From an uncultured Parabacteroides sp. (GTDB taxonomy: Bacteria; Bacteroidota; Bacteroidia; Bacteroidales; Tannerellaceae), in assembly GCA_900552415.1 (NCBI GenBank), contig USAD01000213.1, positions 1-5,058 of the forward strand: DNA of 5,058 bases, given 5' to 3'. Shown here in pieces: positions 1 through 5,046 of the stretch. Both the position numbers and the translations under genes were made by a program. The notes under the pieces were generated by a model that ran no database searches, was not told the origin of the DNA, and saw only the letters and a list, made by a program, of their open reading frames with translations. How positions within the stretch are numbered: the stretch's first letter is position 1; each line of letters starts with the position of its first letter.

Positions 1-1
1 A

Positions 2-70
2 CTTGCGGACATTCATAAAGACAAGAATGACACCAAACCCAATATCACGAACTTTCTTTATACAAGCTGA
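2..70 (+). CDS. C-terminal end of an unidentified protein (partial, cut by the window edge)
   Basis: An open frame enters from the left edge and ends at TGA 68-70. Its last 22 residues, LADIHKDKND followed by TKPNITNFLYTS, have a normal polar, protein-like composition and plausible Bacteroidales codons. The neighbouring frame starting at position 3 is also open, to TGA at about 74, but gives a less natural peptide (LRTFIKTRMT...). No domain can be recognised from so short a piece and I assign no function. No clear terminator hairpin follows. The call rests only on composition and on the sharp shift to very AT-rich, stop-filled sequence immediately afterwards. Confidence 0.4.
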   Translation, partial: LADIHKDKNDTKPNITNFLYTS

Positions 71-320
71 TTGACACTATAAAATTCAATATCAACACTC
101 ATAAATGAATATTTCACCTTCCCAAAAACACTATTAGCACTTCATAAACCACACAATACGCATATTTTAATAATATAATTTAACAAACAATACACTAACA
201 GAGCCAATAACAAAATATATTTCTTATTTGCTATTATTCAGTATAATAAATCATATAATGAATATACATCAATAAAATTATAATGTTATTAAAGATAAAA
301 TTCTTATAAATTTAATTAAT

Positions 321-382
321 TTGATTGTTTAAACAGCCAAGCAATTTTATATTTGTTGAAAATTAATTAAATAAACAATCAA
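321..382. repeat. 11-bp perfect inverted repeat around a promoter
   Basis: TTGATTGTTTA at 321-331 is the exact reverse complement of TAAACAATCAA at 372-382, with a 40-base spacer. The bases just outside and inside the arms do not pair. The left arm overlaps the candidate -33 element, and the right arm lies just downstream of the expected transcription start and 12 bases before the ATG of the 46-codon ORF. It could be a pair of operator half-sites, the ends of a small invertible segment, or chance in AT-rich DNA. The sequence alone does not decide. Confidence 0.5.
324..355 (+). promoter_or_regulatory. Candidate Bacteroidetes sigma-ABfr promoter for the 46-codon ORF
   Basis: TATATTTG at 348-355 matches the Bacteroides -7 consensus TAnnTTTG at every fixed position. 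ATTG at 324-327 matches the -33 element TTTG in three of four bases, with a spacing of 20 bases, as is usual for this class. Transcription would start near 362, leaving a leader of about 33 bases before ATG 395. It is the only full -7 match I found on the plus strand of the left 860 bases, and it is well placed for the small ORF. AT-rich DNA produces such matches by chance, so this is moderate evidence. Confidence 0.5.
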
Positions 383-394
383 TCTAAACAAAAA

Positions 395-535
395 ATGGAA
401 TTCGACAATTTACTTCAGACTTGGTGCAAAAAATTATCCACATATAATTTTGGAGAAGAACACATTAATATTTACAAGACAGAAGATCAAGTTAAGCAAG
501 TCAAACCGGCCCATTGGGCATCTCTAAAAATATGA
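395..535 (+). CDS. Small hypothetical protein, 46 residues
   Basis: ATG 395 to TGA 533-535 encodes a 46-residue soluble, mixed-charge peptide beginning MEFDNLLQTWCKKLS and ending KPAHWASLKI. It has no signal peptide, membrane segment or motif that I recognise. Trp10, Cys11, His23, His40 and Trp41 are its distinctive residues. The start is fixed by an in-frame TAA at 368-370 and by the absence of another ATG. There is no Shine-Dalgarno site, which is normal for Bacteroidetes. A promoter match sits about 40 bases upstream and a hairpin overlaps the stop codon, so it has the layout of a complete small transcription unit. It could also be the N-terminal remnant of a longer decayed gene. No function is assigned. 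Confidence 0.4.
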   Translation: MEFDNLLQTWCKKLSTYNFGEEHINIYKTEDQVKQVKPAHWASLKI

Positions 536-565
536 TTTGTTCTTCGGCATACGAACAAATTGTTC
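535..565 (+). terminator. Hairpin with two alternative pairings after the 46-codon ORF
   Basis: ATTTGTTC (535-542) pairs with GAACAAAT (553-560) over 8 bp with a 10-base loop, starting on the last base of the ORF's TGA. The second arm can instead pair with TTGTTC (560-565) downstream, since GAACAA-A-TTGTTC is itself an inverted repeat, although too tight to fold as an RNA hairpin. The following bases are TAATTCTCC, so there is only a poor U tract. It may be a weak terminator or 3' stabilising hairpin for the small ORF. The stem is AT-rich and not very stable. Confidence 0.3.
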
Positions 566-618
566 TTAATTCTCCATCATAAGGAATAATTAATCACAGA
601 ATATAAATTAATAAAAAA

Positions 619-717
619 ATGAAAACTACAATCTATAAATGGATGTATCCTGCTCATTTTCCTGGATACGCCATTGAAGAAAAGAATCAGGACTCCTTCC
701 TTATCCAATTTAACTAA
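619..717 (+). CDS. Very small hypothetical ORF, 32 residues
   Basis: ATG 619 to TAA 715-717 encodes 32 residues, MKTTIYKWMYPAHFPGY followed by AIEEKNQDSFLIQFN. The composition looks like real protein, rich in aromatic residues and with an acidic stretch. The start is constrained by an in-frame TAA at 604-606. I recognise no family. Its PAHF (11-14) resembles the PAHW of the 46-residue ORF upstream, but four residues are too few to claim relatedness. It lies in a different frame from that ORF. The two may be separate microproteins or the two ends of one decayed gene. I found no promoter of its own. Confidence 0.28.
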   Translation: MKTTIYKWMYPAHFPGYAIEEKNQDSFLIQFN

Positions 718-730
718 AACAATTTAACTA
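706..730. repeat. Short tandem repeat, 11-bp unit
   Basis: CAATTTAACTA occurs at 706-716 and again at 720-730, separated by AAA, so the period is 14 bases. The first copy overlaps the end of the 32-codon ORF. It is a minor local duplication with no evident role. Confidence 0.6.
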
Positions 731-780
731 TAAAAGCCCAGCTTTAACATTATACCTTTATATAAAAACAACCCTTAACT

Positions 781-837
781 CCTTTTCGAGGGGAAAAGCG
801 GCCCAAAAGGGACCGCTCCCTCGATAAAGGTCCTTTT
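781..837 (+). terminator. Nested GC-rich hairpin upstream of trmD (terminator or leader structure)
   Basis: The outer stem pairs 781-792 with 818-830, about 12 bp with one bulged base, and has CGAGGG against CCCTCG at its core. After an A-rich internal bulge, an inner stem pairs GCGG (798-801) with CCGC (813-816) and CCC (802-804) with GGG (809-811) around an AAAA loop, with A812 bulged. TCCTTTT follows at 831-837. This is by far the most stable fold in the left region and the only GC-rich patch there. It may end a transcript coming from the left or be a structured leader of trmD, whose start lies 72 bases further on. The U tract is short, so termination is not certain. Confidence 0.5.
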
Positions 838-908
838 AATAACCACGTCAATGAATAAAAATGGCTAATTTCGCGGCAAGACAAACACAGAATAATTCAT
901 CTATCGTT

Positions 909-1586
909 ATGCGAATCGACATACTGACTGTTTTGCCTGAAATGATCGAGGGAATGATCAATTGCTCGATCGTGAAAAGGGCACAAGACAAAGGGTTGGC
1001 AGAGATCCATTTACACAACCTGAGAGATTATACCACAAACAAGTGGCGACGGGTAGACGACTATCCTTTCGGAGGCGAGGCCGGTATGGTCATGCAGATC
1101 GAGCCTATCGACAGGGCCATTACCGCCCTGAAAAACGAACGGGATTACGATGAGGTGATCTTTACCTCTCCCGATGGTGAGACCTTCAACCAACCGATGG
1201 CCAATAGCCTCTCTCTTCTCAATAACCTGATCATCCTGTGCGGCCATTATAAAGGAATTGACTACCGGATCCGCGAGCACCTCATCACGAAAGAGATCTC
1301 GGTAGGCGATTATGTCTTGACTGGTGGCGAATTGGCGGCGGCTATTATTACCGATGCCGTCGTACGTATCATTCCCGGTGTCATCGGCGACGAGCAAAGC
1401 GCCTTGTCCGACTCGTTCCAGGACAACCTGCTGGCGCCTCCCGTCTATACCCGACCAGCCGATTATAAAGGTTGGAAAGTCCCCGAGATCCTTCTGTCGG
1501 GACACCAGCGTAAAATCGAAGAATGGCGACTCCAACAGGCTCAAGAGCGTACGGAACGCTTGCGTCCGGATCTGCTGAAAGACTAA
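909..1586 (+). CDS. trmD: tRNA (guanine-N1-)-methyltransferase TrmD
   Basis: TrmD transfers a methyl group from S-adenosylmethionine to N1 of G37, next to the anticodon, in tRNAs for Leu, Pro and Arg, preventing +1 frameshifts. It is a cytosolic dimeric SPOUT enzyme with a trefoil knot. Visible family motifs in the 225-residue product are GGEAGM (55-60), the knot segments [11 protein letters not shown] (110-120) and [12 protein letters not shown] (130-141), the linker with Arg153, catalytic Asp168 in SDSF (counterparts of E. coli Arg154 and Asp169), PVYTRP (178-183) and the C-terminal [14 protein letters not shown] chose ATG 909 ([12 protein letters not shown]), the normal N-terminus and length for the family. 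An in-frame ATG at 861 would add 16 residues (MANFAARQ...) with no family counterpart. The usual partners rpsP, rimM and rplS are absent, so the gene appears to stand alone here. Confidence 0.95.
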   Translation: MRIDILTVLPEMIEGMINCSIVKRAQDKGLAEIHLHNLRDYTTNKWRRVDDYPFGGEAGMVMQIEPIDRAITALKNERDYDEVIFTSPDGETFNQPMANSLSLLNNLIILCGHYKGIDYRIREHLITKEISVGDYVLTGGELAAAIITDAVVRIIPGVIGDEQSALSDSFQDNLLAPPVYTRPADYKGWKVPEILLSGHQRKIEEWRLQQAQERTERLRPDLLKD

Positions 1587-1613
1587 AATATACCAGGATA
1601 TAACAAAAACAAA

Positions 1614-1642
1614 AAAGGGGCTCGGTCAAAACCGGCCCCTTT
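1614..1642. terminator. Bidirectional intrinsic terminator between trmD and tdh
   Basis: GGGGC (1617-1621) pairs with GCCCC (1635-1639), and CGGT (1623-1626) with ACCG (1631-1634) around a CAAA loop, with T1622 bulged. Flanking A residues extend the stem to 1614-1642. On the minus strand the stem is followed by TTTTTT-G-TTTTT, a strong U tract, so it ends the tdh transcript 22 bases after its stop. On the plus strand it is followed by TTTCCTGTTTATT, which can end trmD. One hairpin serving two convergent genes fits the layout. Confidence 0.85.
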
Positions 1643-1664
1643 CCTGTTTATTATCGCTCACAAA

Positions 1665-2580
1665 TCATTTCTTGAATTTCTCTTCCAGCTTCGCCAACAT
1701 ATCCTTGGTCATAGCGTCAAGATCATACTCAGGATTCCAACCCCACTCCTCGCGGGCGCAAGTATCATCCAACGAGTTCGGCCAAGACTCAGCGATCGCC
1801 TGGCGCAACGGGTCTACCTGATACTCCATCTGGAAGTCCGGACGATACTTCTTGATATTATTATAGATGATCTCCGGATCAAAGCTCATTGAGGCAATGT
1901 TGAACGAGTTGCGATGTACAAACTTCGTCGAGTCGGCTTCCATGATCTCGATTGCCGCACGCAAACCATCAGGCATATACATCATATCCATGAAAGTTCC
2001 CGCTGCGATCGGGCAAACAAACTTCTCTCCCTTTGCTGCGGAATAATAAATATCAACAGCGTAATCCGTCGTACCACCACCCGGAGGTGTCACATACGAG
2101 ATCAAACCCGGGAAACGAACCGAACGGGTATCAACACCGAAACGGATATTGTAATAGTCGCTCAACAACTCGCCGGAAACCTTTGTCACGCCATACATCG
2201 TACGCGGGTTACGGATCGTGTCCTGCGGTGTCTTATCCTTAGGCGTATTGTTACCAAACACGCCAATAGAACTCGGAGTAAAGACCGCGCAACGCATCTC
2301 GCGAGCCACCTCCAACACGTTAAACAAACCACCCATACCAATTTTCCAGGCCAACTGAGGTTTTGCCTCGGCTACGGCAGAAAGCAATGCCGCCAAGTTA
2401 TAGATCGTATCAATATTATATCTTGATACGGTCTCGGCGATCTGCTGCTCATTCGTGATGTCAACAATGGCAGAAGGTCCCGACTCCAGTAACTCGCCTT
2501 TAGGCTCCGCGCCCGGGATATTTCATAGTAAGCTCGGAGCCAATCTGTCCGGTAGGTCCAATAATTAATATATTCTTCAT
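1665..2580 (-). pseudogene. tdh: L-threonine 3-dehydrogenase, SDR type (epimerase-like), disrupted by an internal deletion
   Basis: The intact enzyme oxidises L-threonine with NAD+ to 2-amino-3-ketobutyrate in the cytosol. It belongs to the extended short-chain dehydrogenase family, like the Flavobacterium and animal enzymes, and not to the zinc-dependent E. coli Tdh. From ATG 2578-2580 the frame reads MKNILIIGPTGQIGSELTMK, with the NAD-binding GxxGxxG at residues 8-14, then shifts and stops at TAA 2500-2502 after 26 codons. The family sequence resumes in another frame at 2519 (IPGAEPKGELLESG) and stays open for 284 residues to TGA 1665-1667. It keeps TPSS and the catalytic YGVTK (Tyr codon at 2193-2195). 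About 14-16 residues of the second Rossmann beta-alpha unit are missing at 2519-2521, consistent with loss of about 44 bp. No ATG or GTG restart lies near the junction; the first TTG is at 2396. An assembly error is possible, but a loss this size is unusual for one. Confidence 0.88.
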
Positions 2581-2606
2581 CGTGCTTAATGAGTTTTAAA
2601 TAAACA

Positions 2607-2628
2607 AAGCCTCACCAGGTGGGGCCTT
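2607..2628 (-). promoter_or_regulatory. Hairpin in the tdh 5' leader
   Basis: On the minus strand, AAGGCCCCAC and GTGAGGCTT can fold into a stem of about nine pairs, with one G-U pair, one bulge and a small CTG loop. It lies between the candidate tdh promoter (2645-2652) and the ATG at 2580 and is followed by TTGTTTATTT, giving it the look of a weak attenuator. It may simply be a leader or mRNA-stability structure. I see no leader peptide or known riboswitch around it. Confidence 0.4.
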
Positions 2629-2644
2629 CCGTTAATTATCATGA

Positions 2645-2652
2645 CAAAGGTA
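2645..2652 (-). promoter_or_regulatory. Candidate -7 box of the tdh promoter
   Basis: Read on the minus strand this is TACCTTTG, a full match to the Bacteroidetes -7 consensus TAnnTTTG. Transcription would start near 2638, giving a leader of about 58 bases. No TTTG-like -33 element is found at the expected distance of about 20 bases upstream; the four bases there read GTCC. That would fit a promoter needing an activator. Confidence 0.5.
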
Positions 2653-2720
2653 AGGAATATAAACCAAGCGCGGACGATTTTTTATTCCTTTTTTAAAGCC
2701 CACAATTCAAAAAAAAATAA

Positions 2721-2728
2721 GACCTTTG
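2721..2728 (+). promoter_or_regulatory. Candidate -7 box of the kbl promoter
   Basis: GACCTTTG matches TAnnTTTG at all but the first fixed base. It shares ACCTTTG with the opposing tdh box, so the two face away from each other about 70 bp apart. Transcription would begin near 2735, with a leader of about 114 bases before kbl. No -33 match is visible at about 20 bases upstream. The assignment is tentative. Confidence 0.28.
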
Positions 2729-2747
2729 TATGGAAAAGAGGGCTTTT

Positions 2748-2766
2748 GGTTGACAAACGATCAACC
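2748..2766. repeat. 6-bp inverted repeat in the kbl leader, possible operator
   Basis: GGTTGA (2748-2753) and TCAACC (2761-2766) are perfect reverse complements around a 7-base spacer. The centre-to-centre distance of 13 bp is plausible for a dimeric regulator, and the site lies just downstream of the candidate kbl transcription start. I cannot link it to a known regulator, and 6-bp arms can occur by chance. Confidence 0.3.
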
Positions 2767-2848
2767 GACAAGCGTCAATATGGAAAAAACTTGATTACTC
2801 AACGAGCAAAATAATAGTATTCAATAATCAATTAAAAATTTCTGGCTT

Positions 2849-4039
2849 ATGTACGGAAAATTTCAAAACTTCCTGACAGAGGAACTGTCAAACATCAAGG
2901 CCGCCGGCCTTTATAAAAACGAGCGCGTCATCACCACCCCGCAAAAGGCGGAGATCAAGGTCAACGCCACAAGCGACGTGTTGAACTTCTGCGCGAACAA
3001 CTATTTGGGCTTATCCGACAACCAGCGACTGATAAAGGCCGCTAAGGAGGCAATGGACAGCCATGGCTATGGCATGTCGTCCGTTCGCTTCATCTGCGGT
3101 ACGCAAGACCTTCACAAACAACTGGAGGCCGCTATCTCCGATTATTTCAAGACTGAGGATACGATCCTCTATGCCGCTTGCTTCGACGCGAATGGTGGCT
3201 TGTTCGAGCCGTTGTTCACTGAGGAGGACGCAATCATCTCCGATTCTTTGAACCACGCTTCAATCATCGACGGTGTCCGCTTGTGCAAGGCAAAACGTTA
3301 TCGCTACGCGAATGCCGACATGGCCGACCTGGAGCGTTGCCTGCAAGAGGCTCAGGCACAGCGCTACCGTATCATCGCAACAGACGGTGTCTTCTCGATG
3401 GATGGTAATGTCGCTCCGATGGATAAGATCTGTGACCTGGCTGAGAAATACGATGCCCTGATTATGGTCGACGAGTCACACTCTGCCGGCGTTGTTGGCC
3501 CGACAGGTCATGGTGTAGCCGAGCAATTCAACTGCTATGGCCGTATCGACATCTTTACCGGCACGCTGGGTAAGGCATTCGGTGGCGCTATGGGTGGTTT
3601 CACGACCGGTAAGAAAGAGATCATCGACATGTTGCGTCAACGCTCTCGTCCATACCTCTTCTCCAACTCCGTGGCTCCCGCGATTGTCGGTGCCAGCCTC
3701 GAGATGTTTAAGATACTGAAAGAGAGTGATGCCCTGCATACGAAACTGATGAATAACGTCAACTATTTCCGTGATAAGATGATGGCGGCCGGCTTCGATA
3801 TCAAGCCGACTCAATCCGCTATTTGCGCCGTTATGCTTTACGACGCCAAATTATCACAAGACTTCGCGGCCAAGATGCAGGAAGAGGGTATCTACGTCAC
3901 CGGCTTCTACTATCCGGTTGTTCCGAAAGGCCAGGCCCGCATCCGTGTACAGTTGTCCGCAGGCCACGAGACCGAGCACTTGGACAAGGCGATCGCTGCG
4001 TTCATCAAGGTTGGAAAAGAACTGAACGTGATTAAATAA
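2849..4039 (+). CDS. kbl: Glycine C-acetyltransferase (2-amino-3-ketobutyrate CoA ligase)
   Basis: This PLP enzyme cleaves 2-amino-3-ketobutyrate with CoA to glycine and acetyl-CoA, the second step of threonine breakdown after Tdh. It is a cytosolic alpha-oxoamine synthase of fold type I. The 396 residues match the family length (E. coli 398). Visible landmarks are NNYLGL (50-55), the GTQDLH segment (84-89), NHAS with the ring-stacking His136, DGVFSMDG (179-186), DESHSAG with Asp208 and His211 for the PLP pyridine and phenol groups, and TLGKAFGG with the Schiff-base Lys242. The C-terminal domain is intact. The start MYGKFQNFLTEEL fits the family N-terminus and no Shine-Dalgarno site is seen. 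BioF, HemA and Spt-type relatives share the fold, but the close Kbl-like sequence and the divergent tdh neighbour make Kbl the best call. Its usual supplier gene, tdh, is disrupted here. Confidence 0.95.
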   Translation: MYGKFQNFLTEELSNIKAAGLYKNERVITTPQKAEIKVNATSDVLNFCANNYLGLSDNQRLIKAAKEAMDSHGYGMSSVRFICGTQDLHKQLEAAISDYFKTEDTILYAACFDANGGLFEPLFTEEDAIISDSLNHASIIDGVRLCKAKRYRYANADMADLERCLQEAQAQRYRIIATDGVFSMDGNVAPMDKICDLAEKYDALIMVDESHSAGVVGPTGHGVAEQFNCYGRIDIFTGTLGKAFGGAMGGFTTGKKEIIDMLRQRSRPYLFSNSVAPAIVGASLEMFKILKESDALHTKLMNNVNYFRDKMMAAGFDIKPTQSAICAVMLYDAKLSQDFAAKMQEEGIYVTGFYYPVVPKGQARIRVQLSAGHETEHLDKAIAAFIKVGKELNVIK

Positions 4040-4044
4040 GGAAC

Positions 4045-4884
4045 ATGAGCAATTTCCATAGCCATTGCACGTTTTGCGACGGGCGAAGCGCTCCCGCGGA
4101 GTTCGCCCGTTTCGCCATCGCCAACCATTTCAGAGCTTATGGTTTTTCCTCGCATGCCCCTTTGCCATTCGAGACCTTCTGGAACATGACAAAAGACGAC
4201 ATGCCGGAATACCTGCAAGAGATCGGTCGGCTGAAGGATAAGCACAAGGAGCAGCTGGAAATCTATGTCGGGCTAGAGATCGACTATCTCGACCCGACAT
4301 ATAATGCGTCGATCCCCTACTTCCGGGCTTTACCCCTGGATTACAGGATCGGCTCCATCCATTTCCTGCCGCTTGCCTGGCCTTTGGCGGAAAAGAACAT
4401 GATGTGCATCGATGGCTCATATGAGGAATTTGCCCATTCAGTCGACCAGCATTATCAAGGCGACATCCGCCTGCTGGTCGGACACTATTTCCGTTCCTTA
4501 AGGGAAATGCTTGAGGCTGGAGGCATCGACATCGTCGGCCATATGGACAAGATATTCATGAACGGACAACGTTACAAGGGCTTCGATATGACGGCCAACT
4601 GGTATCTGGATCCCCTGATGGAATGCCTGGAACTGGTCAAGGAAAAGGGTTACATCCTGGAGATCAATACCAAGAACTGGGTCAAGCGTCATGAGACCTA
4701 CCCGCACGTCCAACACCTCAAGGCGATCCGCGAGTTGGATATTCCAATCATGGTCAATTCCGATTGCCATTACCCAACCCTTGTCAATGATGGCCGCGCA
4801 GAAATCCTGGAGCTGTTGAAGGAGCAAGGGTTCAAGTGTACCCGCGAGCTCGTCAAAGGCCAATGGGAGGATTTGCCGTTATAA
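4045..4884 (+). CDS. PHP-domain phosphatase, histidinol-phosphatase (HisJ/HisK) family
   Basis: Members of this family hydrolyse L-histidinol phosphate to histidinol using a trinuclear metal centre in a TIM-like PHP barrel. The 279-residue product has the metal-ligand motifs in order: HSHCTFCDG (His5, His7, Asp12), SSHAPLP (His37), GLEIDYL (Glu78), GSIHFL (His106), VGHMD (His166) and NSDCHYP (Asp240, His242). All expected ligands are present and length is typical. Cytosolic; no signal peptide. The start is five bases after the kbl stop, so the two genes are very likely co-transcribed and share the terminator at 4912. No histidine genes are nearby. From general knowledge, Bacteroides species often carry a bifunctional HisB with its own histidinol-phosphatase domain, so this copy may act on another phosphate ester. 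Family assignment is firm; substrate is not. Confidence 0.85.
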   Translation: MSNFHSHCTFCDGRSAPAEFARFAIANHFRAYGFSSHAPLPFETFWNMTKDDMPEYLQEIGRLKDKHKEQLEIYVGLEIDYLDPTYNASIPYFRALPLDYRIGSIHFLPLAWPLAEKNMMCIDGSYEEFAHSVDQHYQGDIRLLVGHYFRSLREMLEAGGIDIVGHMDKIFMNGQRYKGFDMTANWYLDPLMECLELVKEKGYILEINTKNWVKRHETYPHVQHLKAIRELDIPIMVNSDCHYPTLVNDGRAEILELLKEQGFKCTRELVKGQWEDLPL

Positions 4885-4911
4885 GGTCTAATCTATTTTC
4901 ATATTAACAAA

Positions 4912-4965
4912 GAAAGCCCAAGAAGGTTGTATAAACTATTAAACCTTTCTTGGGCTTTCCTCTTT
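4912..4965 (+). terminator. Strong intrinsic terminator of the kbl operon
   Basis: GAAAGCCCAAGAA (4912-4924) pairs with TTCTTGGGCTTTC (4947-4959), and GGTT (4925-4928) with AACC (4942-4945), with T4946 bulged. The stem is about 17 bp with a 13-base loop, and the sequence after it is pyrimidine-rich (CTCTTTCC). It sits 28 bases after the stop of the phosphatase gene. Most of the stem is symmetric, so it could also stop transcripts arriving from the right. Confidence 0.88.
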
Positions 4966-5017
4966 CCAAATATTTACAAGAACGATCAACATACATCATA
5001 TAACATTTGTATATTTC

Positions 5018-5046
5018 GTCCCATTATTGTCCCGTTAAAATGGGAC
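5018..5046. repeat. GTCCC direct and inverted repeats at the right edge
   Basis: GTCCCATT (5018-5025) and AATGGGAC (5039-5046) form a perfect 8-bp inverted repeat with a 13-base spacer. Inside the spacer, GTCCCGTT (5029-5036) repeats the left arm directly with one change at a period of 11 bases, about one DNA turn. This arrangement suggests a protein-binding region or hairpin ahead of a gene outside the window. I recall similar GTCCC repeats ahead of some Bacteroides integrase genes, but that is memory and not shown here. Confidence 0.5.

Larger units (their letters stand above)
71..394. other. AT-rich intergenic stretch, no gene seen
   Basis: This stretch of about 320 bases is extremely rich in A and T and has frequent stops in the frames I read. 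I see no RNA gene, tRNA-like fold or CRISPR-type repeat in it. The only structure I can support is in the last 75 bases: a Bacteroidetes-type promoter and an inverted repeat, listed separately. The base composition contrasts strongly with the metabolic genes to the right, which fits either a long non-coding spacer or decayed accessory DNA. Confidence 0.6.

Noticed and set aside
643..666. GTATCC/GGATAC inverted repeat inside the 32-codon ORF
   Set aside because: The arms are only 6 bp with a 13-base spacer. This is within what chance gives in a region of this size.
753..760. TACCTTTA as a -7 box for trmD
   Set aside because: The last consensus base is wrong and no -33 element lies about 20 bases upstream. 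It is also upstream of the stable hairpin at 781-830, so it is too weak to list.
1..860. CRISPR array, tRNA or rRNA in the AT-rich left region
   Set aside because: There are no regularly spaced repeats and no cloverleaf or rRNA-like sequence. Only short local repeats are visible.
1011..1544. Long minus-strand open frame of 177 codons inside trmD
   Set aside because: It is the reverse-strand shadow of a well-recognised trmD. The peptide has no family features, and trmD accounts for the codon pattern.
2396..2398. TTG at this position as the true start of a shorter, functional tdh product
   Set aside because: It would remove the whole first part of the Rossmann fold including GxxGxxG. The preceding codons back to 2519 read as conserved family sequence, so the gene is disrupted and not naturally short.
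1914..2426. Plus-strand open frame of 170 codons opposite tdh
   Set aside because: It lies antisense to the conserved threonine dehydrogenase sequence. Its His-, Arg- and Thr-rich composition is typical of a shadow frame.
2497..2526. Programmed ribosomal frameshift in tdh
   Set aside because: No slippery heptamer is seen, and residues of the fold are missing at the junction. A frameshift alone would not restore the protein.
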